DNA of 32,633 nucleotides from the NCBI GenBank assembly GCA_900553175.1, contig USCH01000016.1, positions 1 through 32,633 on the forward strand. The letters are read 5' to 3'. The notes beneath the pieces were generated by a model. It was not told where the DNA came from and ran no database searches. It was given only the letters and a program-made list of their open reading frames with translations. The stretch is from an uncultured Alistipes sp. (GTDB lineage: Bacteria > Bacteroidota > Bacteroidia > Bacteroidales > Rikenellaceae). Below, piece by piece: positions 12,778-20,890 of this stretch; positions within the stretch are counted from its first letter, which is position 1; every line of letters starts with the position of its first letter. The translations under genes were made by a program, and so were the position numbers.

Positions 12778-15753
12778 ATGAAAAAGACACTTCTGACCTC
12801 CCTGCTTCTCTTCACGGTCGCGGCGCTCTATGCGCAGAAAGGCACCGTGACGGCCACGGTCGTCGACAGCGACACCTCGGAGACCATTGCCGGCGCCGTG
12901 CTGACCGTGGCTCCGGCCGGCGATCCCGACAAAAAACAGTATTTCACCTCGGCCTACCGGGGGGCCGTTTCGATCCCCTCGCTCCCCTACGGCGAATATA
13001 CGCTTTCGGTGGCGTTTCTGGGATACAACACCCTGGAGACGACTTTCGACCTGAAATCGGCGCGCCTGCCGCTCGGCGAGCTGCGGCTGGTGCCGGGCGT
13101 TGCGATCGAAACCGTGGTCAAGGAGGTCAAGGCGCTGCGGACGTCGCAGAAAGGCGACACGGTGAGCTACAACGCCGGTTCGTTCAAGGTGGCCGCCGAC
13201 GCCGACGTCGAAGGGCTCCTGAAGAAGATGCCCGGCATCACGATCACCGACGGAGCGGTCGAGGCGCAGGGCGAGGAGGTCAAGAAGGTCTTCGTCGATG
13301 GCAAGGAGTTCTTCGGCGAGGATGTCACCACGGCCATCAAGTCGCTTCCGGCCGAGGCCGTCGACCGCATCGAGGTCTACAACAAGCTGAGCGACGCCGC
13401 CGAGTTCTCGGGCATGGATGACGGCGAGGGTTTCAAGGCGATCAACATCGTGACGCACGAGAACATGCGTCAGGGGCAGTTCGGAAAGGTCTATGCCGGC
13501 GGCGGATACGATGCCGACACCCAGACCGAGGACAAATTCAAGTATCTGGCGGGCGGAAACGTCAACCTCTTCCACGGCGACAGCCGCCTGTCGCTCATCG
13601 GGCTGTTCAACAACGTCAACCAGCAGAATTTCTCGTTCGAGGACATTCTGGGCGTGTCGGGCAGCACGGGCGGCCGCGGAGGGGGGCGCCGCGGCGGCGT
13701 GGGGCAGTACATGGTGCGGCCCCAGAGCGGCGTGGCGACGGTCAATGCACTCGGGCTCAACTACTCCGACACGTGGGGCAAACGCGACCGGGTGTCGTTC
13801 CAGGGCAGCTACTTCTTCAACAACACCTCGACCGAGAACCGGTCGACGCTCGAAAAATGGTACGAGATGCCCCGGGCAGACACCCTCTCGACGCGCGGAT
13901 ACTCCGACACGAGGGCCTTCAACCACCGGCTGAACGCCCGTCTGGAGTGGAAGATTTCGGAGAACCAGAATCTGATGATCCGTCCGGGTTTCAGCTGGCA
14001 GTCCAACGATCCGTGGAGCCGGACCCAGGGGTGGCAGTACGGCGACCCGGCAGCCGGAGGCAGCGGATACAACCGCACCGACAACTTCAGCGATGCGACC
14101 CGCCACGGCTACAACCTGCGCACCAACGCCATTTACCGGGCCAAGCTGGGCAAGGACGGCCGGACGATCACCCTCGACGGCATGTTCCGTTATTCGGATT
14201 TCGCCAACGAGTCGGACACCTGGTCCAACATCGCCGCGCTCGCACCCGTCCGTCCGGCGGGCAGCGACATCTGGGCGTGGAACCCCGACGGTGAGTACAC
14301 CGATCCCGAAACGGGCGAGGTGAAGCGTTACACCGATCTGCGCTACCTGCGCAGTCTGGCTCCGTCGTCGAGCCATTCGCTGCGCGGCGAATTCACCTAC
14401 ACCGAGCCGGTGAGCAAGTACGCGCAGATCTCGGTCCAGTACCGGGCGACCTACGAACATCAGGAGCGCGACAAGCAGAGCTTCGAAACGGGGGCCGACT
14501 TCACGGGCGGCACGCTCAACGCCGGGCTCTCGAACTCCTACCAGAGCAACTACCTGACCCAGCGCGCGGGTCCCGGCTTCCGCTACTCGAAGGAGCGCAA
14601 TACGTTCGTGGCCAACGTCTACTACCAGCGTTCGTCGCTCGACGGACAGGTGTTGCAGAGCGGTTCGGAGAAGATCCGGCACACCTACGACAACGTGCTC
14701 TACTTCATGATGGGCCAGCTGAACATCAACCGGGAGAACATGCTGCGGCTCTTCGTCTCCTCTTATACGAACAACCCCGAGGTGACGCAGCTGCAAAGCG
14801 TCTTCGATGTCTCGGACGCACGCTACATATCGAGCGGCAATCCCGATCTGAACCCTTCGTACAACCACCGGATCAACTTCCACTACACCAATTCCAACGT
14901 GGAGAAGGGGCGCACGTTCATGTGGATGTTCTCGATGCAGGCCGCCCAGGACTACATCACCTCCGACGTGCGCTACAACGGCACGGTCGACGTGCCGGGC
15001 GTGGCGGACGACTACGCCTTCGTCCAGTATTCGCGTCCGGTGAACATGGACGGCTACTGGAACCTGATGACGCACCTGAGCTACGGCCTGCCGGTGGGCT
15101 TCCTCAAGTCGAACTTCAACGTCATGGCGGGCGTGATCTACTCCCGCATGCCGAGCCGGATCGACGGAGCGCGCAACATGACCGACAACATGGGCTACGA
15201 CTTCCGGGCCGTGCTGGGCAGCAACATCTCGGAGAACGTCGACTTCACCCTTTCGTGGAACGGAACCTACAACGAGGCCAAGAACTCGCTGGCGGCCGCG
15301 GGCGACAAGAACCGCTACTTCAGCCATACGGCGCAGGGCAATCTGAAGTTCGTGCTGCCGCTGGGATTCACCGTCACGGCCAGCGCCGCCTACACGCAGT
15401 ATGTGGGTTTCACCAACCGCTACAACGACGATTACCTGCTCTGCAACGCCTGGCTCGGCAAGAAGGTCTTCCGCAACCGGCGGGGCGAAGTGATGGTGGG
15501 TGTGAACGACATTTTCAACCAGAACAAGGCGTTTGTCCGGACGGTCGGCTCGGGCTGGACGCAGAATGCCACCAACAGCGTCGTCGGACGCTACTACATG
15601 GTGCAGTTCACCTACAACCTGCGCCGCTTCGGCAAGAAGGGATCGAAGAACATCCGCGACTACGAGGGGGCGGAGACCCAGAAGGCGCCGCGCGGCATGA
15701 TGGGGCCGGGCCCCGGCGGTCCTCCTCCGGGTGCGTTCGGCCCGCGGTTCTGA
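12778..15753 (+). CDS. Outer-membrane beta-barrel protein, TonB-receptor-like with carboxypeptidase-regulatory-like domain
   Basis: A 991-aa outer-membrane protein. A signal peptide (1-19, ending ALYAQ) is followed by an Ig-like carboxypeptidase-regulatory/CNA-B-like domain (about 21-110). Then comes a plug-like region (about 120-230) with SYNAGSFKVAADADVEGLLKKMPG and VFVDGKEFFGEDVTTAIKSLPAEAVDRIEVYNK, typical of the OMP_b-brl_3 / TonB-dependent receptor group. A long barrel rich in alternating aromatic strands runs to the end. A Gly/Arg-rich loop (GGRGGGRRGG) interrupts the early barrel, and the tail is Pro/Gly-rich and ends in Phe. No SusD partner follows, so it is not a standard SusC/D glycan system. 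The substrate is unknown. A strong terminator follows. Confidence 0.88.
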   Translation: MKKTLLTSLLLFTVAALYAQKGTVTATVVDSDTSETIAGAVLTVAPAGDPDKKQYFTSAYRGAVSIPSLPYGEYTLSVAFLGYNTLETTFDLKSARLPLGELRLVPGVAIETVVKEVKALRTSQKGDTVSYNAGSFKVAADADVEGLLKKMPGITITDGAVEAQGEEVKKVFVDGKEFFGEDVTTAIKSLPAEAVDRIEVYNKLSDAAEFSGMDDGEGFKAINIVTHENMRQGQFGKVYAGGGYDADTQTEDKFKYLAGGNVNLFHGDSRLSLIGLFNNVNQQNFSFEDILGVSGSTGGRGGGRRGGVGQYMVRPQSGVATVNALGLNYSDTWGKRDRVSFQGSYFFNNTSTENRSTLEKWYEMPRADTLSTRGYSDTRAFNHRLNARLEWKISENQNLMIRPGFSWQSNDPWSRTQGWQYGDPAAGGSGYNRTDNFSDATRHGYNLRTNAIYRAKLGKDGRTITLDGMFRYSDFANESDTWSNIAALAPVRPAGSDIWAWNPDGEYTDPETGEVKRYTDLRYLRSLAPSSSHSLRGEFTYTEPVSKYAQISVQYRATYEHQERDKQSFETGADFTGGTLNAGLSNSYQSNYLTQRAGPGFRYSKERNTFVANVYYQRSSLDGQVLQSGSEKIRHTYDNVLYFMMGQLNINRENMLRLFVSSYTNNPEVTQLQSVFDVSDARYISSGNPDLNPSYNHRINFHYTNSNVEKGRTFMWMFSMQAAQDYITSDVRYNGTVDVPGVADDYAFVQYSRPVNMDGYWNLMTHLSYGLPVGFLKSNFNVMAGVIYSRMPSRIDGARNMTDNMGYDFRAVLGSNISENVDFTLSWNGTYNEAKNSLAAAGDKNRYFSHTAQGNLKFVLPLGFTVTASAAYTQYVGFTNRYNDDYLLCNAWLGKKVFRNRRGEVMVGVNDIFNQNKAFVRTVGSGWTQNATNSVVGRYYMVQFTYNLRRFGKKGSKNIRDYEGAETQKAPRGMMGPGPGGPPPGAFGPRF

Positions 15754-15774
15754 TCGGCCGGACCGGATGTGGAA

Positions 15775-15808
15775 AAACGCCCCCGCAACCATCGTTGCGG
15801 GGGCGTTT
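15775..15808. terminator. Perfect 15-bp hairpin, bidirectional terminator
   Basis: AAACGCCCCCGCAAC (15775-15789), loop CATC, then GTTGCGGGGGCGTTT (15794-15808). A-rich bases on the left and T-rich bases on the right could act as short U-tracts on both strands. It separates the barrel gene from the converging export operon. The remaining 108 bases to the next stop codon show nothing I can name. Confidence 0.8.
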
Positions 15809-15916
15809 CACGTGCGCTGCGCCGAACGCTCGTCGGGCGGAGCGGCCCTGCGGGCCGCAGCCCATGCTATGGGGCCGGTTCCGCTGCGCCCGCCGCCGGA
15901 TCGGCGGCATGTGCGG

Positions 15917-17143
15917 CTACTCGCTGCGGTCCGGCTGTGCGCAGCCGCACCGCCCTTCGCGGCCGATGGCCAGATGGGTGCCGATGCAAGCCAGCCCGCC
16001 GTAGATGACCGTGAGGATCGCCAGCGCCTTGATCTCGGAGAAAACCTCGGCCGTCGAGGCGCCCATCGTGCGGATGCGGATGAAGCCGTCGACGCCGTGG
16101 CTGCTGGGGAAGATCTGGCCGAATCGGTACATCCATTCGGGCATGCCTTCGCGGGGGAACGACACGCCGCTGAGCATCAGCAGCGGAATCGAAGTCCAGA
16201 GCAGCAGCAGAAGCGAGTTCTCGCGGTAGCGGAAGAGCGTCGACACGGCGATGCTCATCGCGATGCAGGCGGCCATGTAGACCGCAAGAAAGAGAATGAC
16301 GGTGCCCGCGGAGCCGTTCATCGGATAGTGGAACAGCCGGTAGTGGAGCGAGAGGACGTAGAAGCAGGTTACGGCATAGATCGAGGCATAGACCAGCGCG
16401 CGGCCGAGGACGATCGGCAGCGTCGACATGCGGCGCCGCCCCGGCGGGCAGAGCTTGTGGTAGAGGCCGTGTTCGCGCCACGTGCCGCCGATCATGCCGA
16501 TGCCGATGAGCATCGTCTGCTGGATGATGACCATGATGATGGCCGGCATGACGAACGTTCCGTAGCCCAGATAGGGGTTGAAGAGGTTGTGCGACTGGTA
16601 GATCACGGGTTGGGTGGTGGCCTGCGCCTGCGGGATGTTCGCCCCTTTGGCGATCAGCCGCTGGAATTCGACCATGGCGCCCGTGGTGCCGATCGAGGTC
16701 ACCAGCTCCTGGAATACCTGCCGGTACATGAGGAAGTAGCTGGCGTCGCAGTAGATCGACACGACGGCCTGCTCGCCGCCCAGCAGCTTTTTCTCGTAGT
16801 TTTCGGGGATGTAGACCACGCCGTAGATCTTGCGGTCGAAGAAGAGCTTTTTGGCCTCCTCCATGTCGGCCGGTTCGTAGGCCACGAAGGTGTTCGGACC
16901 CGAATCGAACGTCTCGACGAGCGCCCGGCTGGCCGAGGTGCGGCTCTGGTCGATGACCCCGATGGGTACGTTGCGCAACACCTGCGCTCCGTAGGCCAGC
17001 GAATAGGCCGTGGCATAGATCAGCAGCGCGAAAACCAGGATCAGCAGCACGCCGTCGTCGGTGAAGATCGTGCGGTATTCGTTGCCCATCACCGTGCGCA
17101 GCTGCTGCCAGTAGGATCGTATCTGTTTCGAAAAACGGCTCAT
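15917..17143 (-). CDS. ABC-2 type export permease (YbhR/YhhJ-like), second of pair
   Basis: A 408-aa inner-membrane protein of the ABC-2 membrane family. There is one N-terminal TM segment (about 33-52), then a large extracytoplasmic domain (about 55-215) containing VPIGVIDQSRTSASRALVETFDS and KIYGVVYIPENYEKKLLGGEQA, then five or six TM segments. These include the family region NLFNPYLGYGTFVMPAIIMVIIQQTMLIG and the late motif LLMLSGVSFPREGMPEWMYRFGQIFPSSHGVDGF. It would pump substrates together with the periplasmic adaptor and TolC encoded upstream. No ATPase gene is in the operon. It begins 1 nt after the preceding permease stop. Confidence 0.9.
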   Translation of the reverse strand: MSRFSKQIRSYWQQLRTVMGNEYRTIFTDDGVLLILVFALLIYATAYSLAYGAQVLRNVPIGVIDQSRTSASRALVETFDSGPNTFVAYEPADMEEAKKLFFDRKIYGVVYIPENYEKKLLGGEQAVVSIYCDASYFLMYRQVFQELVTSIGTTGAMVEFQRLIAKGANIPQAQATTQPVIYQSHNLFNPYLGYGTFVMPAIIMVIIQQTMLIGIGMIGGTWREHGLYHKLCPPGRRRMSTLPIVLGRALVYASIYAVTCFYVLSLHYRLFHYPMNGSAGTVILFLAVYMAACIAMSIAVSTLFRYRENSLLLLLWTSIPLLMLSGVSFPREGMPEWMYRFGQIFPSSHGVDGFIRIRTMGASTAEVFSEIKALAILTVIYGGLACIGTHLAIGREGRCGCAQPDRSE

Positions 17144-17144
17144 G

Positions 17145-18320
17145 TCACAACCTCCCCCAGAATTTTTCTTCGGTGCAGACGCGTTTCAGACGCGGCAGGC
17201 ACAGAAGCGGTAAAACAACGAACAACGCCATGCATCCCAGATCGGGAAGCGAGCACACGGCCGGAGCGCCCCGCAGCATCTGGTCGACGAACAGGTCGGT
17301 GTAGTAGGTGAACGGGAAGAACTTGCTGACCGCGCGCATGGCCGGATACATGGCCATCACCGGGAACGTCAGACCCGAGAAAGTGAAGGCCAGCACCGAG
17401 TAGCCGCCGCCGAGCGAGAGCGAGAGCCGCAGGTTGGCCACCACCGAGACGATCAGCACCGAGATGGACTGATAGCTCAGGATGAAGAGCAGCGTGCCGA
17501 TGAGAATCAGGGTCAGGCTGCCGTTGAGCGGCACGCCCACCACCTTGAAGATGATGAGGAACATCACCAGCGCGAGCAGGAACATGGCCGCCGTGATGGG
17601 CAGCATCTTGCCGGTGAGTGCGGCCGCCACCGAGTCGTCGGCCGTGCGGAGCCATTCGCGCGCCGTGGCGTGCTTGAGCTCGGTGCCGATCGAGAAAACC
17701 GTGGTCAGCACGACGAAGATGAGCAGCATCATGGGCATGAAGCTCGGCGAGAGGTAGTAGCCGTAGTTGATGTAGGGGTTGAAGAGCACGTGGCGGTCGA
17801 AGCGCACGGGTTGCAGCTGGGCCATGGCCTGCCGCTCGGTCAGCCCCTGTTTGGTGAGCAGCTGGATCTGGATGCCCGCCGAGAAGGTCGTCACGGCGGT
17901 CTGTATGTCTTTCGACAGAAGCCCGTTGACGGTGATGTTCGCCCCCGAGATGTAGGCTTCGAAATGCGTCTGGCGGTTGCTCAGGATGTCTTTCTCGAAA
18001 AAGGCGGGAATCTGCACGATGGCCTGGATGCGTCCCTCGCGCATGAGGCGTTCGCCCTCGTCCATCGACTGGATGCCGTAGGCGATCCGTGCCGTGGGGG
18101 TCTCTTCGATCATTTCGGTCACCTTGCGCGAGAGCGAGGAGTGGTCCTGGTCCAGTACGGCGATGGGGATGTCGCGCGCCACGCCCTTCTCGAAGAGCAG
18201 GGCGAAGAAGGCGAACGACGCCAGCGGCAGGATCAGCATGAGCGACAGGTAGATCGGCTGCCGCTTCAGACGTCCCGCCTCGCGCCGCACGACGGCCGAA
18301 GTATTGCGCAGGAAGCCCAT
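17145..18320 (-). CDS. ABC-2 type export permease, first of pair
   Basis: A 391-aa inner-membrane protein homologous in layout to its downstream neighbour. An N-terminal TM (about 21-43) is followed by an extracytoplasmic domain with IPIAVLDQDHSSLSRKVTEMIEETPTARIAYG and RIQAIVQIPAFFEKDILSNRQ. Next comes the conserved LFNPYINYGYYLSPSFMPMMLLIFVVLTTVFSIGTELKHATAREWLRTA region, then several TM segments, with FSGLTFPVMAMYPAMRAVSKFFPFTYYTDLF near the end. The two permeases probably form a heterodimer. The gene follows the HlyD-like adaptor by 3 nt. Confidence 0.9.
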   Translation of the reverse strand: MGFLRNTSAVVRREAGRLKRQPIYLSLMLILPLASFAFFALLFEKGVARDIPIAVLDQDHSSLSRKVTEMIEETPTARIAYGIQSMDEGERLMREGRIQAIVQIPAFFEKDILSNRQTHFEAYISGANITVNGLLSKDIQTAVTTFSAGIQIQLLTKQGLTERQAMAQLQPVRFDRHVLFNPYINYGYYLSPSFMPMMLLIFVVLTTVFSIGTELKHATAREWLRTADDSVAAALTGKMLPITAAMFLLALVMFLIIFKVVGVPLNGSLTLILIGTLLFILSYQSISVLIVSVVANLRLSLSLGGGYSVLAFTFSGLTFPVMAMYPAMRAVSKFFPFTYYTDLFVDQMLRGAPAVCSLPDLGCMALFVVLPLLCLPRLKRVCTEEKFWGRL

Positions 18321-18323
18321 CCC

Positions 18324-19322
18324 CTACCGTGCGAATTGATCCCAGTCGACCAGTACGCTCATGCCCGGGCGCAGCGTCTGGACGCCGCCGACGGGTTTGG
18401 CCTTCACGGCGAAAGTGCGGATGTCGAAACCTCCCTGCGTGCGGGTGGCCGACCAGGTGGCGAAATCGGCCTGAACGGCGATGTAGGTCACCTCGAATTC
18501 GATGTCGAGATCGAGTGCCGGAACGTAGCCGGTCATGTGCGTGCCTACCTTGATGGCCGGAAGCAGCGTCTCCTTGACGTTGAAGGTCACCCACTGGTCG
18601 CTCAGATCGAGAATGGCGACCACCGGATAGCCGCTGCCGACCAGTTCGCCCGCTTCGGCGATGACGGTCGACACTTCGCCCGTGACGGGCGAGTAGACCA
18701 TGGCGTCCTCGATGTAGGATTCGACCTCGCTCACGGCGCCCTCGGCCTGACGCACCTTGGCGGCTGCGGCCTCCTTGTCCTCCTTGCGGGCGCCGTCGGC
18801 CGCCATGTCGTACTGCGCCTTGGCGGCACGTGCCGTGGCGCGCATGGCTTCGTAGTTGGCTGCCGCCTCGTCGAGTTTCTGGGCCGGAACGACACCCTGG
18901 TCGTAGAGGTTCTTGACCCGTTCGTAGGTCTTGCGGGCCAGTTCCAGTCCGGCCTGCGCCTTCTCCCACATGTTCAGCGCCGCTTCGATCTGCTGGATGC
19001 GCGCTCCGGCCACGGCTGCGGCGTCGAGGGCCGATGCGGCGCTCTTCACGGCTTCGGCCTGCCGGAGCTTGGCGTCGAGTTCGGGCGTGGAGAGCGTGTA
19101 GAGCAGCTCCCCTTTCTCCACGCGCTGGCCCTCGGCGACCTTCATGCAGTCGATGCGGCCCGGCACTTTCGACGAGGCCTTGTAGGTCGTGCACTCCACC
19201 GTGCCCTGAATGAGCATGGGGGTGCGTTTGGTGAGGAACCAACTGATCAGCGCGACCGAGAGAACGATGACCGCGACGGCAACGATGATTGCGATGATGT
19301 TGTTGCGTTTCATATGCTTCAT
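18324..19322 (-). CDS. HlyD/EmrA-type periplasmic adaptor (membrane fusion protein)
   Basis: A 332-aa protein bridging inner-membrane permeases and TolC. It has an N-terminal TM anchor (about 7-30), the lipoyl-like first half (about 40-75, MLIQGTVECTTYKASSKVPGRIDCMKVAEGQRVEKGELLYTL), and a long alpha-hairpin (about 78-195, Ala/Lys/Glu-rich coiled coil). The second lipoyl/beta-barrel segment contains SYIEDAMVYSPVTGEVSTVIAEAGELVGSGYPVVAILDLSDQWVTFNVKE. An in-frame ATG three codons later (19313) is an equally good start. It lies 2 nt after the tolC stop and 3 nt before the first permease. Confidence 0.92.
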   Translation of the reverse strand: MKHMKRNNIIAIIVAVAVIVLSVALISWFLTKRTPMLIQGTVECTTYKASSKVPGRIDCMKVAEGQRVEKGELLYTLSTPELDAKLRQAEAVKSAASALDAAAVAGARIQQIEAALNMWEKAQAGLELARKTYERVKNLYDQGVVPAQKLDEAAANYEAMRATARAAKAQYDMAADGARKEDKEAAAAKVRQAEGAVSEVESYIEDAMVYSPVTGEVSTVIAEAGELVGSGYPVVAILDLSDQWVTFNVKETLLPAIKVGTHMTGYVPALDLDIEFEVTYIAVQADFATWSATRTQGGFDIRTFAVKAKPVGGVQTLRPGMSVLVDWDQFAR

Positions 19323-19324
19323 AT

Positions 19325-20776
19325 TTATTTTTTATCGAAGAGAATGCGGCGGGCGTCGGTGCGGCGCGCATAGGCCGGAAATTCGTCGCTGATGCCTGCC
19401 GCTTCGAGCAGCCGGGCCAGCTGTTTGTCGTAGTTGTAGGCGGCTTCGAGGCGCTGGGTGCGCACGGCGGCCAGGTTCAGCTCGGCGTCGATCAGATCCG
19501 ACGACGAGGACATGCCCTCGCGGAAGGCGGCGTTCTTCATGCGCAGGTACTCCTCGGCGAATTCGAGCGACACGTCGATCGAGGCGATCTGGTTGCGGTA
19601 GTTGGCCAGCTGGTTGTAGAGCTGTTCGATGAGCACCGAGACGCCTTGTGCGGCCTGGTTCTGCAACTCGCCCACGCGGCGCGCCGTCTGCCGGGCGGCC
19701 GAGTATTTGTATTCGCGGTTCAGGCCGTCGAAAATCTTGAAATTGACGCCTACGCCCACGGCCCAGCGGGGCACCAGCCCGGCGACCTGGTAGTTGTAGA
19801 ACGAACCGCCGCCCATGGCCACCACCTGCGGCAGGAAGTCGCTGCGCTGCGCGCGCACGCCCTCCTCGGCCAGCCGGCGCTTGAGCGACACCTGGTTGAG
19901 CAGCGGGTTGCGGTCGGCGGCCAGATCGCGGTAGTATGCGAGGTCCTCGATCCGCTCGACGACGAACATCGCCGTCACGGGCAGACACGATATGTCGCGT
20001 CCCAGCGTATTTTGCAGGGCGCTCGAGACGGTCTGCACCTGAAGTTCGGCGTTGGCCAGCTCGCGCTGGGCTTCGGCCATCTTGAATTCGACGTAGAGCC
20101 GTTCGCTGCGGGAGATCATGCCGTTCTTTTCGAGCGCAACGGCGTCTTCGAGGTGCTGGCGCACGCCGTCGACGACCTGCCGGCGCACTTCGACGACCTG
20201 CATGGCGAGTGCCAGGCCGAAGTAGCGTTCGACCAGTTCGGAGATCAGGCCGTAGCGCGTCTGGTTGCCCTGCTCGACGGCCGACTGCTGCTGGATCCGG
20301 GCGGCCCGGTTGGCGGCGTTGATCTTGCCGCCCAGCCAGATGGGCATGGTCACCTCGCCGCCCACGAAGCCGAAGCTGCGGTCCTGGACCTTGAGGAACC
20401 AGTCGGCGTCCATCACCGGGGCGATGAGCTGCTGGATGCCCTGCAGCAGGGCGGGATCGGTAATCATGCCGCTGCCGAGCAGTTTGCCCGAGAAGTCGCG
20501 GACGGGGGCCTTCATGTCGTTGAGATCGAATCCGATGTCCTTGCCCATGTAGGTGTAGGCGCCCGTGACGCCGATCTTGGGCATGCGCAGACCGATGGCG
20601 GCCCGGCGCTCCTGAACGGCCGCCTTCTCCTCGTAGGCGGCGGCTTTCATCGCGGGATTGTCGGTGAGCGTGACGGCGATCGCATCTTCGAGCGAAAGCG
20701 CTTCGGGGCCTTGGGCCGCCGCACTCCCGCCGGCGAACAGAGCCGCCGTCAAGGCGATCCTGACTGCTATTTTCAT
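19325..20776 (-). CDS. TolC-like outer-membrane efflux protein
   Basis: The outer-membrane channel of the export operon, 483 aa from the chosen start. The signal peptide is MKIAVRIALTAALFAGGSAAAQG. Two OEP repeats follow, with the typical SLEDAIAVTLTDNPAMKAAAYEEKAAVQERRAAIGLRMPKIGVTGAY opening and a second-repeat region ending in LIDAELNLAAVRTQRLEAAYNYDKQLARLLEAAG. Long coiled-coil segments lie between. ATG 20783-20785 (MSD prefix) is possible. The most distal in-frame ATG (20824) lies upstream of the candidate -7 box at 20798-20805 and is rejected. It is the first gene of the operon. Confidence 0.92.
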   Translation of the reverse strand: MKIAVRIALTAALFAGGSAAAQGPEALSLEDAIAVTLTDNPAMKAAAYEEKAAVQERRAAIGLRMPKIGVTGAYTYMGKDIGFDLNDMKAPVRDFSGKLLGSGMITDPALLQGIQQLIAPVMDADWFLKVQDRSFGFVGGEVTMPIWLGGKINAANRAARIQQQSAVEQGNQTRYGLISELVERYFGLALAMQVVEVRRQVVDGVRQHLEDAVALEKNGMISRSERLYVEFKMAEAQRELANAELQVQTVSSALQNTLGRDISCLPVTAMFVVERIEDLAYYRDLAADRNPLLNQVSLKRRLAEEGVRAQRSDFLPQVVAMGGGSFYNYQVAGLVPRWAVGVGVNFKIFDGLNREYKYSAARQTARRVGELQNQAAQGVSVLIEQLYNQLANYRNQIASIDVSLEFAEEYLRMKNAAFREGMSSSSDLIDAELNLAAVRTQRLEAAYNYDKQLARLLEAAGISDEFPAYARRTDARRILFDKK

Positions 20777-20797
20777 ATCACTCATAAGTTTACCGTG

Positions 20798-20805
20798 CAA
20801 ATATA
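20798..20805 (-). promoter_or_regulatory. Candidate -7 box for the TolC-HlyD-permease operon
   Basis: TATATTTG on the minus strand, 22 nt ahead of ATG 20776. No -33 TTTG is present at 19-21 bases, so the promoter may be weak or activator-dependent. Confidence 0.5.
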
Positions 20806-20890
20806 TAAAAGTATTGCGGAACATGGAATCCCTTTACCGGCCGTTTCGGCCAATTTTAGCCATTCGGGACACAAATAGTGCCCTTTTCAT

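Noticed and set aside
12769..15792. A 1007-codon open frame on the minus strand across the whole outer-membrane barrel gene
   Set aside because: It is exactly antisense to a convincing signal-peptide and barrel protein. Its translation is low-complexity Arg/Val/His/Asp-rich sequence with no domain. The sense codon use (few TTA, CTA and TCA codons) leaves the antisense frame free of stops.
20777..20824. Longer N-terminus for the TolC-like protein
   Set aside because: It would start upstream of the predicted transcription start and would bury the signal peptide behind 16 extra residues.
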